From: Jiella endophytica
Lineage (GTDB): Bacteria; Pseudomonadota; Alphaproteobacteria; Rhizobiales; Rhizobiaceae
Assembly: GCF_004519335.1 (NCBI RefSeq)
Contig: NZ_SOZD01000004.1
Coordinates: forward strand, 248,001 to 312,000
Direction: 5' to 3'
Length of the DNA: 64,000 bases
Below are positions 56,112 to 64,000 of this stretch, piece after piece. The notes under the pieces are model-generated. The model was not told the origin of the DNA, did no database searches, and worked only from the letters and a program-made list of their open reading frames with translations. A program made the translations under genes and the position numbers. The number at the start of each line of letters is the position of its first letter. Position 1 is the first letter of the stretch.

Positions 56112-59100
56112 TTACTCCGCCGGGGCCGGAGCCGCCTCGCCGCCCCTGCCGAGCTTGCGCTGCACCCAGAGCGTCGAACCGATCACCGTGACGTAGAGCA
56201 CCGGCACGAAGAACACGCCGAGGATCGTCGCCGAGATCATGCCGCCCATGACGCCGATGCCGATCGCCTGCTGGGCGCCGGAGCCGGCGCCGGAGGCGGT
56301 GGCGAGCGGCGTGACGCCGAGGATGAAGGCCAGGGACGTCATCAGGATCGGCCGCAGCCGCATCCGCGCCGCATGCAGCGTCGCCTCGAGAAGCTTCTCG
56401 CCCTGCTGGCGAAGCTCCTGGGCGAATTCGACGATCAGAATGGCGTTCTTAGCGGCGAGACCGATGGTCGTCAGCAGGCCCACCTTGAAATAGATGTCGT
56501 TGCTGTGGCCGGTGAGATAGGCCGCGAGAACCGCGCCGAAGACGCCGACCGGGACCACCAGGATGACCGAGAAGGGCACCGACCAGCTCTCGTAGAGCGC
56601 GGCGAGCGACAGGAAGACGACGAGCACCGAGATCGAATAGAGCAGCGTCGACTGCGAGCCCGACAGCCGCTCCTGATAGGACTGGCCGGTCCATTCGACG
56701 GTGAAGCCGTTGCCGAGGTCGCCGACGAGGCTCTGCATCCGGTTCATCGCCTGGCCCGAACTGACGTCGCCCGACGGCGAGCCCTGGATCTCGACGGCCG
56801 AGACGCCGTTGTAGCGCTCCAGCCGCGGTGGCCCTTGCGTCCAGCTGGCGCTGGAGAAGGCCGAGAACGGCACCATCTCGCCGTCGCCGTTGCGCACGTA
56901 CCAGCGGTCGATGTCGCTCGGCGTCATGCGGAACGGCGCATCGGCCTGGACATAGACCGGCTTCACCCGGCCCCTGTTGATGAAGTCGTTGACGTAGCTG
57001 CCGGCCCAGGCGGTCGAGAGGGTCGCGTTGATGTCGGAGGTCTCGACGCCGAGCGAGCCGGCGAGCCGGTTGTCGATGTCGATCTTGAACTGCGGCTGCT
57101 GGGACTGGCCGTTGCGGCGCACCGAGGTGAGCTGCGGATCGCCGTTCGCCGTGGCGATCAGCTGCTGGGCGGCGGCCTCCAGCGCCTCGGTTCCCTGATT
57201 GCCGCTGTCCTTGAGATACATGTCGAAGCCGCCGGCGGAGCCGAGGCCCTGGATGGCCGGCGGCGTCAAGGCGATGACGACGGCGTCGCGCAGTTGCGAA
57301 AAGGCACCCATCGCACGGCCCGCAATGGCGCTCGCGGCGGCGGCGGCATCCTGCCGGTCGTCAAAATCCTTCAGCTTGACGAAGGTCAGCGCATAGTTCT
57401 GGCCGGAGCCGGAGAAGGAGAAGCCGAGCGCCGAGAAGACGCTGGTGACGTTGTCCTTCTCGTCGTTGAGATAGTGGTTCTCCACCTGTTCGACGATCGC
57501 CTCGGTGCGCTCGCGCGTCGCCCCGGCGGGAAGCTGGATCATCGTCATCAGCACGCCCTGGTCCTCCTCCGGGAGAAAGGAGCTCGACAGGCTGGAGAAC
57601 ACCCACCAGGCGCCGCCGGTGATGAGCAGGAAGACGATGAGCGCCGGCACCGGATGCCGGACGGCGCGCCGGGTCGTGCCGGTGTAGCCGTTGGTGGTCT
57701 TGGTCAGCCCCCATTCGAAGCCGCGGAAGAGAACGAACTTCTTCTTGCCGTGGGTGGACTTCAGCATGGTGGCGCAGAGCGCCGGCGTCAGCACCAGGGC
57801 GATGAACACCGAGAGCAGCATCGCCGTGACGATGGTGATCGAGAACTGCTGGTAGATGATGCCGACCGAACCGCCAAAGAAGGCCATCGGCAGGAACACC
57901 GCCGAGAGCACCAGCGCGATGCCGACGAGGGCGCCGGAAATCTCGCTCATCGACTTTTCCGTCGCTTCGCGGGGCGGCAGCCCCTCCTCCGACATGACGC
58001 GCTCGACATTTTCGACGACGACGATGGCGTCGTCGACGAGGAGGCCGATGGCGAGCACCATGGCGAACATCGTCAGCGTGTTGATCGAGAAGCCGGCGAC
58101 GGAGAGGACGCCGAAGGTGCCGAGCAGCACCACCGGGACGGCGATCGTCGGGATCAGCGTCGCCCGGATGTTCTGCAGGAAGACCAGCATCACCAGGAAG
58201 ACGAGGCCGATCGCCTCGAACAGCGTGTGATAGACCTTCTCGATCGAGAGCTCGACGAAGGGCGTCGTATCGTAGGGATAGACCACCTCGACGTCGGAAG
58301 GCAGCGTCGACTTCAGCGTGTCGAGCGCGGCGCGCACGCCCTCGGCGGTGTCGATGGCGTTGGCGCCGGCGGCGAGCTCGACGCCGAAGCCGGCGGCGGG
58401 ATAGCCGTTGTAGCGGCCGGAGGTGAGGTAGCTCTCGGCGCCGATCTCGACCCGCGCGACGTCGCCGATGGACACCAGCGAACCGTCGCTCTCGGTCTTG
58501 AGGATGATCGAGCGGAACTGCGCCGGCGTCTCCAGCTGGCTCTGCGAGGTGATCGTGTAGTTCATCTGCGCGCCGGGCGTCTGCGGCAGATTGCCGAGCT
58601 GGCCGACGGAGACCTGGACGTTCTGGGTCTCGATCGCCGAGGTGACGTCGGAGGGCGTCAGCTGGAACTCGGCGAGCTTGTCCGGGTCGAGCCAGATGCG
58701 CATGGCGTAGCCCGAGCCGAAGATCTGCAGGTCGCCGACGCCGGTGACCCGGCGCACCGTGTCCTCGAGGTCGGTGGCGATCAGGTCGGCGAGATCGACG
58801 GAGGTGTAGTCGCGATTCTTCGAGGTCAGCGCGCCGACCATCAGAATGCCGGAGGACGACTTGGTGACCGTCACGCCCTGCTGCTGGACGGCGTCGGGCA
58901 GTTGCGATTCCACCGCCGACAGCTTGTTCTGGGCCTGCACCTGGGCAATGTCCGGATCAGTGCCGGTCTCGAAGGTCAGGCGGATCTGCGCCTGCCCCGA
59001 ATTCGACGAGGTCGACGACATGTAGAGCAGGCCGTCGACGCCGGTCATGTTTTGCTCGATGACCTTGGTCACCGAATTCTCGACGGTCTCGGCGCTGGCG

Positions 59101-59252
59101 CCGGGATAGGTCGTGGCGATCGAGACCGAGGGCGGCGCGACGTCCGGATATTGTGCGATCGGCAGCTGGTAGAGGGCGAGGACGCCGAACAGCATGATGC
59201 CGATGGCGATCACCCAGGCAAAGACCGGGCGGTGGATGAAGAAGCGTGCCAT
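56112..59252 (-). CDS. RND multidrug efflux permease (AcrB/HAE1 family)
   Basis: 1046 aa, the full HAE1 length, with 12 membrane segments. [20 protein letters not shown] at the start and [18 protein letters not shown] with the proton-relay Asp pair as in AcrB. Large periplasmic loops after TM1 and TM7. Seven bases after the adaptor gene. No outer-membrane channel gene lies in the window, so it must borrow one. A CCGGGAGATCGG-centred hairpin follows at about 56080-56105 but has no T-run. Confidence 0.95.
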   Translation of the reverse strand: MARFFIHRPVFAWVIAIGIMLFGVLALYQLPIAQYPDVAPPSVSIATTYPGASAETVENSVTKVIEQNMTGVDGLLYMSSTSSNSGQAQIRLTFETGTDPDIAQVQAQNKLSAVESQLPDAVQQQGVTVTKSSSGILMVGALTSKNRDYTSVDLADLIATDLEDTVRRVTGVGDLQIFGSGYAMRIWLDPDKLAEFQLTPSDVTSAIETQNVQVSVGQLGNLPQTPGAQMNYTITSQSQLETPAQFRSIILKTESDGSLVSIGDVARVEIGAESYLTSGRYNGYPAAGFGVELAAGANAIDTAEGVRAALDTLKSTLPSDVEVVYPYDTTPFVELSIEKVYHTLFEAIGLVFLVMLVFLQNIRATLIPTIAVPVVLLGTFGVLSVAGFSINTLTMFAMVLAIGLLVDDAIVVVENVERVMSEEGLPPREATEKSMSEISGALVGIALVLSAVFLPMAFFGGSVGIIYQQFSITIVTAMLLSVFIALVLTPALCATMLKSTHGKKKFVLFRGFEWGLTKTTNGYTGTTRRAVRHPVPALIVFLLITGGAWWVFSSLSSSFLPEEDQGVLMTMIQLPAGATRERTEAIVEQVENHYLNDEKDNVTSVFSALGFSFSGSGQNYALTFVKLKDFDDRQDAAAAASAIAGRAMGAFSQLRDAVVIALTPPAIQGLGSAGGFDMYLKDSGNQGTEALEAAAQQLIATANGDPQLTSVRRNGQSQQPQFKIDIDNRLAGSLGVETSDINATLSTAWAGSYVNDFINRGRVKPVYVQADAPFRMTPSDIDRWYVRNGDGEMVPFSAFSSASWTQGPPRLERYNGVSAVEIQGSPSGDVSSGQAMNRMQSLVGDLGNGFTVEWTGQSYQERLSGSQSTLLYSISVLVVFLSLAALYESWSVPFSVILVVPVGVFGAVLAAYLTGHSNDIYFKVGLLTTIGLAAKNAILIVEFAQELRQQGEKLLEATLHAARMRLRPILMTSLAFILGVTPLATASGAGSGAQQAIGIGVMGGMISATILGVFFVPVLYVTVIGSTLWVQRKLGRGGEAAPAPAE

Positions 59253-59258
59253 CGCCGG

Positions 59259-60731
59259 TTACTCCGCGCTGCCGGCGGCCGACGCGCTACCGTCAGCGCC
59301 GCTCTTGCCGCCCTCCCCGGCCTCCGCCGCCTTGGCCTCCATGCCGGAGGACGCCTTGCCGGCACCCGCGGCGGGCTTTGCGGCGCTGTCATCGTCGCCG
59401 TTTGCCGCCGCGTCCGGACCACTGCCGGCATCGGCGGACTGGCCGCCGGCGGCCGACGGCTTGGCCTCGCCCTTGTCGTTCGCCGGCTGGATACGCCCGT
59501 TCTCGTCGATCCGAACCGGCACCACCTCGACCTTGGCGCCGTCGCGAACCTTCATGGTGCCGTCGACGACCAGCCGGTCGCCGGCCCTGGCGCCTTTGGT
59601 GACCAGCCAGTTCGTGCCGATGTCGGTGGAGACCTCGAGCACCCGCGTCTCGACGGTGCCGTCCGTCTTGACGAACATCGCCGTCGGCTGGCCGTCGCCG
59701 TTCCGCGAGACGGCCATCTGCGGCAGAAGGATGCCCTCGTCGGCGATGGCGAGGGTGATCGTGCCGCGGACATACATGCCCGGCAGCAACGCGTTCTCCG
59801 GGTTGGAAAAGCGCGTCCGGACGGTGAAGCTAGACGTCGTCTCCGAGACGAACTGGTCGGCCGCGTCGATCGTGCCGGCAATCGGATAGGTGGATCCATC
59901 GGCAAAGCGGATCTTCACCTTCGCCTTTCCGGCATCGTCCGGCCCGACCAGCGCCTTGACGCCGCCGCGTTTGATCTGGTCGCGGAACTTCAGAAGATTG
60001 CCGGAGGACTCGGTGAAATCGACATAGACCGGATCGATCTGGCGGATCGTCGCCAGCGCGTCGGTCTGGTCGGCGGTGACGAGGTTGCCGGGATCGGCGG
60101 GATCGGTGCCGACGCGGCCGGCGATCGGCGCCTTGATCGAAGTGTAGTCGAGATTGAGCTTCGCGGTTTCGAGTTCGGCATTGGCCACCGCGACGTCGGC
60201 CTGCGCCTGACGATAGGTGGACAGGGCATCGTCGCGATCCGACTGGCTGACGACGTTGCTGGCGGTGAGATTCTGGTAGCGCTCATATTGCAGCTTGGCC
60301 GAAGCCAGCGCCGCCTCGTTCTTCTGCAGCGTCGCCTCGGCGGAATCGACCTGCGCCTGGTAGGACCGGTCATCGAGCTTGTAGAGGACGTCGCCCTTCT
60401 CGACCTTGGCGCCCTCGTCGAACAGCCGCTCGGTGATCAGCCCGCCGACCTGCGGGCGCACCTGCGCCGTCTGGAAGGCGACGACGCGGCCGGCGACATT
60501 GGCGGTGATCGTCACCGGCTTCGGCTCGACGGTGATGATGCCGACCTTCGACGCCTGCTGGCCGCCGCCGGCTCCGGCGGCCCCCGCGCCGCTCTTGCCC
60601 GACTCGCCGCTGCCGCTGTCCGAACAGGCGCTGGCCGCCGCCAGGCAGAGCACCAGCCCCGCCGCGATCACCGGGCGGCCGAGGCTGCGCGCCAACTTGC
60701 AGGCGCCGCTTCCGATGTCGGATCGGGTCAT
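59259..60731 (-). CDS. RND efflux periplasmic adaptor (membrane-fusion protein)
   Basis: 490 aa. Lipoprotein-like leader LVLCLAAASACSDSGSG (probable lipobox ASAC). Then PQVGGLITERLFDEGAKVEK (lipoyl half), a coiled-coil hairpin about 115-180 and IKAPIAGRVG (second lipoyl half). The tail of about 80 residues is unusually long, Ala/Gly/Lys-rich. It links the RND pump to an outer-membrane channel. Divergent from marR. Confidence 0.93.
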   Translation of the reverse strand: MTRSDIGSGACKLARSLGRPVIAAGLVLCLAAASACSDSGSGESGKSGAGAAGAGGGQQASKVGIITVEPKPVTITANVAGRVVAFQTAQVRPQVGGLITERLFDEGAKVEKGDVLYKLDDRSYQAQVDSAEATLQKNEAALASAKLQYERYQNLTASNVVSQSDRDDALSTYRQAQADVAVANAELETAKLNLDYTSIKAPIAGRVGTDPADPGNLVTADQTDALATIRQIDPVYVDFTESSGNLLKFRDQIKRGGVKALVGPDDAGKAKVKIRFADGSTYPIAGTIDAADQFVSETTSSFTVRTRFSNPENALLPGMYVRGTITLAIADEGILLPQMAVSRNGDGQPTAMFVKTDGTVETRVLEVSTDIGTNWLVTKGARAGDRLVVDGTMKVRDGAKVEVVPVRIDENGRIQPANDKGEAKPSAAGGQSADAGSGPDAAANGDDDSAAKPAAGAGKASSGMEAKAAEAGEGGKSGADGSASAAGSAE

Positions 60732-60796
60732 GGGTTTCGTCTCCAGCCAAAATTGCCACGGCCGCTTGACGCGGCGTCGCGCGGGCGGTTCAATAC

Positions 60797-60819
60797 ATGC
60801 AACATTGCATCTAATGCAA
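60797..60819. promoter_or_regulatory. MarR operator candidate with three half-sites
   Basis: ATGCAA (60797), TTGCAT (60805) and ATGCAA (60814): consecutive inverted half-sites with gaps of 2 and 3 bases. It ends 10 bases before the marR ATG and abuts its AAGGA ribosome site; 66 bases from the adaptor start. Confidence 0.65.
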
Positions 60820-60829
60820 GGACACCGGG

Positions 60830-61288
60830 ATGAAGCGCCGCCAGGATGGCGAAATCGTGAACGCCTTCCATCACCTTCATGCGACGGTGATGTCGCGCGT
60901 GTTCCCCCACATGGCGCGCTTTCTCAAGGGCCAGGAGCTGTCGTTCCAGCATCTGGTAACCATGTTCACGATCAAATTCGCCGGGCCGCAGAACATCGCC
61001 GCGATCGCCGCCGAGGTGGAGCTCACCCCGACGGCCGCGAGCCGGATGGTCGATCGTCTGGTGAAGGCGGGCTTTCTCGACCGGACCGAAAAGCCCGGCG
61101 ACCGCCGCCAGAAGCTGATCACGCTCACATGCAAGGGTCAGGCGCTCCTTGCCGAGTTTCCCGCGGTCACCACCCAGAGCTACGCCGAGGTGCTGGCGCC
61201 GCTTCCCGAGGATCTGCTCGGCCGGCTGGCGGAGCCGATGAACGAACTGCGCGAGCATCTGCCGGATGGTCCGCGGCGGCAGTCATAG
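60830..61288 (+). CDS. MarR-family regulator of the efflux pump
   Basis: 152 aa. Winged helix about 45-115: NIAAIAAEVELTPTAASRMV, then DRLVKAGFLDRTEKPGDRRQ (wing, conserved D-R). AAGGA before the ATG. Divergent from the RND adaptor across 98 bases that contain the three-half-site operator, so it probably represses both itself and the pump. Confidence 0.9.
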   Translation: MKRRQDGEIVNAFHHLHATVMSRVFPHMARFLKGQELSFQHLVTMFTIKFAGPQNIAAIAAEVELTPTAASRMVDRLVKAGFLDRTEKPGDRRQKLITLTCKGQALLAEFPAVTTQSYAEVLAPLPEDLLGRLAEPMNELREHLPDGPRRQS

Positions 61289-61429
61289 TCGCAATGCCTC
61301 CCGAAATGGTCGTGGCATAGCGCCGCATTGCCTGAGAAGCCGGCGTTTCAGCCGGCGGCGTGACCACCCGCAACGGCCGACCGACTGGCGCCCGGCTCGT
61401 CGGCAGACGGGTCGGCGGGCTCGAAAGCC

Positions 61430-62086
61430 TCAGGCCTCCAGCGGCGGGGAATGCTCGACGGCGTCCACCACCTCGCGCACGATCAGCATGTGATCGCGCA
61501 TGGCATTCGCCGCCCGCTCGCCATCGCCGTCGATGATCGCGTCGACGATCGCCGCATGTTCGCGGTGCGAGGCCTCCGGCCGCCGGAACGCTTCGAACTG
61601 CAGGTTCCGGAACGGCGCGAGGCGCCGCCGCACGGCGAGCGCCGTCTCCTCCAGAAAGCCGTTGCCGGAGCCGGCATAGATCGCCGCATGGAAGCGCTCG
61701 TTGTGGCGGCGATAGGCGGCGATGTCGTTCATCCGCGCAGCCTCGGCGCCGCTGTCGTGCAGCGCCTGGAATTCGCCGAGCGCCCCGCCCTTGAGGACGC
61801 TGGCACAGAGCCGCGCCGAAAACGCCTCGAGTTCCGCCATGACCGCGAAGGTCTCGGTCAGCTGCCTGGCCGAAAGATTGGTGACGATGGCGCCGCGATG
61901 CGGCCGCGACAGAGCGAGACCATTGGTCTCCAGCTGCCGGAGCGCCTCGCGGATCGGCGTGCGCGACACCCCGAATTCGGCCGCGAGGGAGGTCTCGTCC
62001 AGAGGATCGCCAGGCTTCAGATATCCGTGGACGATCCGGTCGGCGAGGGCCTCGCGGATCATGTCGACCTGGGTGCGTTTCTTCAC
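61430..62086 (-). CDS. GntR/FCD-family regulator of atzF
   Basis: 218 aa. Winged helix LAAEFGVSRTPIREALRQLE at about 33-52; FCD domain about 85-210 with the His and Asp metal-binding pattern (HNERFHAAIYAGSGNGFL, then REHAAIVDAIIDGDGERAA). I place the start at GTG 62086 (GGAA upstream); an ATG at 62155 in the same frame would overlap atzF by 40 bases. It lies downstream of atzF on the same strand, 29 bases after it. Confidence 0.78.
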   Translation of the reverse strand: MKKRTQVDMIREALADRIVHGYLKPGDPLDETSLAAEFGVSRTPIREALRQLETNGLALSRPHRGAIVTNLSARQLTETFAVMAELEAFSARLCASVLKGGALGEFQALHDSGAEAARMNDIAAYRRHNERFHAAIYAGSGNGFLEETALAVRRRLAPFRNLQFEAFRRPEASHREHAAIVDAIIDGDGERAANAMRDHMLIVREVVDAVEHSPPLEA

Positions 62087-62115
62087 GCCGATTCCATCAG
62101 GATGCAATGAATGAT

Positions 62116-63930
62116 TCAGGCAGCACTGTTGCGCGATCCCAGGTAGTTTTTCCACCCTCCCGAGGACGTAATTTCATGCGCGCTTACGAGTGCGGCGGGC
62201 TCGCAGATGAAGCCGGGCAGGCTCGTTCCATCGTCGAGGGTGAGCTTGCCGATGCCGAGCGGCGCCGGGATCGCGGCGACGAAGCCGGCAAATTCCACAG
62301 CCGCCATCGACCAGATCTCGAGCGCGATGCCCGGGCCGGTAAAGCCGGGATCGCGAGAGAGGCCGGGCTTTTCGGGCGTCGTGTCGAGGGCATAGAAGCG
62401 GTAGTCCGGCGCGGTCTTCGCTGCGCGGACGAGCCTTGCGCCCCGCTCGGTCAGCTCGTGGTTGAGCGCCATCCCCGTCAGATGCGCGCCGACGACGGCG
62501 ATCTCGATCGCACCGCCTTCGGCCCCTGCCGCAACTGCCGGCGCGGCGAAGTCCGGCGGGCTGAAGTCGCGGGCGAGGCCGGCCCCGGTCGCCGCGGCGA
62601 CATGCATCCGGTTGGCGAAGGCACCAAGGGCGTCATCGGTGTCCTGCGGCGCGACCAGCTGGACGCCGAAGGGAAGGCCCGCCGGCGTGAATCCGGCCGG
62701 GACTGCGATCGCCGCGCAGCCGAAGAAATTGGCAAAGTTGGTGAAGCGGCCGAAGCGGGCGTTCAGCGCCAGCGGATCGGCACGCATCGCCTCGACGGTC
62801 TGGATGTCCGGCGAGGTTGGCAAAAGCAGGCAGTCGACCTTCGCCCATTCGGCTTCCGCCTCGCGGCGCAGTTCCTCCAGCCGGTAGGCGCCGCGAAAGG
62901 CATCGGCGGCGCTCATCGTCTGCGCGCCCTCGATGATCCTGCGGACGGTCGGATCGAGACTGTCCGGGCTGTCCTCGAAGAACGCCTCGATCGCCGCCAG
63001 CCGCTCGGCGACCCAGGGCCCCTCGTAGAGCAGGGCCGCCGCCTCGCGGAACGGCCGGTAGTCGAAGGGGACGATGGTCGCACCGAGCCCCTCGGCCCGG
63101 GCGATCGCCGCCCCATAGAGCGCGCGATAGGCCTCGTTGCCGTAGAATTCGCGCTCGCTCGCCTCGGGCACGCCGATCCGCAGCGCCTGCGGCAGACCAT
63201 GGTCGGCAAAACGGCGGGCATAGGCGTCAGCAGGCTCGAACCCCTCGGCGACCGCTCGCGCCGCGATCCCGTCGGCAACGCTCGGAGCGAAGACCGTGAC
63301 GACGTCGATCGAGCGGCAGGCGGGGACGACGCCGGTGGTCGGCACGCGGCCCGGCGACGGCTTGATGCCGACGATGTTGTTGAAGGCCGCAGGCACCCGC
63401 CCCGAGCCGGCGGTGTCGGTGCCCAGCGCAAAGGCGGCGATGCCGGCCGCGACGACCACGGCGGAGCCCGAACTCGATCCGCCTGACACATAGGCCTCAT
63501 CGAAGACGCAGCGCGGCGCGCCATAGGGCGAGCGGGTGCCGTTCAATCCGGTGGCGAACTGGTCGAGATTGGTCTTGCCGATCAGGATCGCGCCGGCCTC
63601 CTTCAGCCGCTGCACGGCGGTGGCGTCGGCCGTCGGCGTATAGGCATAGTCCGGGCAGGCCGCGGTGGTCGGCAGGCCGGCAACGTCGATATTGTCCTTG
63701 ACGGCGAAGGGCACGCCCCAGAGCGGCAGCGAGTTCGGCTCCGGCGCGCGATCGAGCAGCGCCCGTGCCTCGGCAAGGATCGCCTCTTTGGGCCGTTTCA
63801 GGATGAAGGCGGCCGGATCGCAGCTCTCCATGCGCAGCGCCACCGCTTCCATCACCTCGGCCGGGCTGGTGCCCGAGGCATAGAGCGCCCGCATGCTGGC
63901 AAAATCGAGGATCGTCGGCAGGTCGGTCAT
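62116..63930 (-). CDS. atzF: Allophanate hydrolase
   Basis: 604 aa. Amidase-signature domain about 1-440: Lys78 (FAVKDNIDVAG), the Ser cluster at 151-155 (SGGSSSGSAV) and nucleophile Ser175 (TDTAGSGR). The C-terminal domain about 460-604 (GAIEIAVVGAHLTGMALNHE and onwards) is the AtzF-type second domain. It cleaves allophanate to ammonia and CO2 after urea carboxylation. GGGGAGGGGACTG precedes the ATG at 63930. The urea carboxylase partner is not in view; it may lie beyond the right edge. Confidence 0.93.
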   Translation of the reverse strand: MTDLPTILDFASMRALYASGTSPAEVMEAVALRMESCDPAAFILKRPKEAILAEARALLDRAPEPNSLPLWGVPFAVKDNIDVAGLPTTAACPDYAYTPTADATAVQRLKEAGAILIGKTNLDQFATGLNGTRSPYGAPRCVFDEAYVSGGSSSGSAVVVAAGIAAFALGTDTAGSGRVPAAFNNIVGIKPSPGRVPTTGVVPACRSIDVVTVFAPSVADGIAARAVAEGFEPADAYARRFADHGLPQALRIGVPEASEREFYGNEAYRALYGAAIARAEGLGATIVPFDYRPFREAAALLYEGPWVAERLAAIEAFFEDSPDSLDPTVRRIIEGAQTMSAADAFRGAYRLEELRREAEAEWAKVDCLLLPTSPDIQTVEAMRADPLALNARFGRFTNFANFFGCAAIAVPAGFTPAGLPFGVQLVAPQDTDDALGAFANRMHVAAATGAGLARDFSPPDFAAPAVAAGAEGGAIEIAVVGAHLTGMALNHELTERGARLVRAAKTAPDYRFYALDTTPEKPGLSRDPGFTGPGIALEIWSMAAVEFAGFVAAIPAPLGIGKLTLDDGTSLPGFICEPAALVSAHEITSSGGWKNYLGSRNSAA

Positions 63931-64000
63931 CAGTCCCCTCCCCGGGGGCATGTTGTCGTCGTCTATGCTGCGGCGCCCGCTGGACCGCTCATCTCGAGGG

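Noticed and set aside
56373-60833. Very long open frame on the plus strand opposite the RND genes
   Set aside because: It is the antisense of two clear RND genes; the composition (Arg/Asp/Gly-rich) is that of a high-GC shadow frame and crosses their junction.

Overview
This 64 kb window is high-GC DNA from an alphaproteobacterium, most likely of the Hyphomicrobiales (rhizobial relatives). The evidence is the gene style: TRAP, tripartite tricarboxylate and ABC uptake operons with 1-4 nt gene overlaps, a 339-aa class I IlvC, and several families of short hairpin repeats of the kind scattered through rhizobial genomes. I cannot assign a genus. No rRNA, prophage, transposase or CRISPR array is visible. 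One tRNA gene (Lys, CTT) is present.

Layout. 0-8 kb: the start of a secreted metallo-beta-lactamase-fold protein, then an aromatic-acid locus. It has an extradiol dioxygenase and a GalB-like hydratase on the minus strand; a DUF4405 membrane protein, a DUF1932 dehydrogenase, a LysR regulator with two helix-turn-helix units and a DctPQM TRAP transporter are on the plus strand. The same LysR-box-containing motif precedes both the galB operon and dctP. 8-16 kb: tRNA-Lys, a PilZ protein, ilvC with its TetR gene and an odd 132-bp tandem array built from ilvC's own 3' end, a truncated DnaB-like ATPase, an alkenal/curcumin-type reductase, a ParD-like/zeta toxin pair and pdxJ. 16-18.3 kb: an unrecognised 709-aa membrane-anchored protein with four copies of a paired-cysteine domain. 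18.3-27.6 kb: an amide sensing, uptake and hydrolysis locus (amiC, amiR, Dpp-type ABC transporter, fmdA). Its leader carries a strong intrinsic terminator and an NtrC-like palindrome. A DUF559 gene flanked by direct repeats splits the operon before its ATPase gene.

27.6-44.9 kb: acetyltransferase, polysaccharide deacetylase and DsrE genes, then a long minus-strand catabolic operon. In transcription order it runs GntR regulator, branched-chain-type ABC transporter, PEP mutase/isocitrate lyase-type lyase, HyuB, HyuA, an isochorismatase-fold protein and two Asp/Glu racemase-fold paralogues. A divergent flavoprotein gene lies opposite the regulator, and two matching operator-like dyads lie between them. 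44.9-50 kb: glutarate catabolism (LysR, gcdH, CoA-transferase) and a RES/Xre-type toxin-antitoxin pair. 50-56 kb: a tripartite tricarboxylate transporter fused operonically to leuC/leuD paralogues, with a divergent GntR gene. 56-64 kb: an RND efflux pump with a divergent MarR gene and operator, then allophanate hydrolase (atzF) with an FCD-type GntR regulator.

Most of the window is accessory catabolism: five uptake systems, each with its own regulator and matching enzymes. The least explained items are the four-repeat cysteine protein, the amiC leader, the ilvC-derived array and the hydantoinase/racemase-like pathway, whose substrate is unknown.
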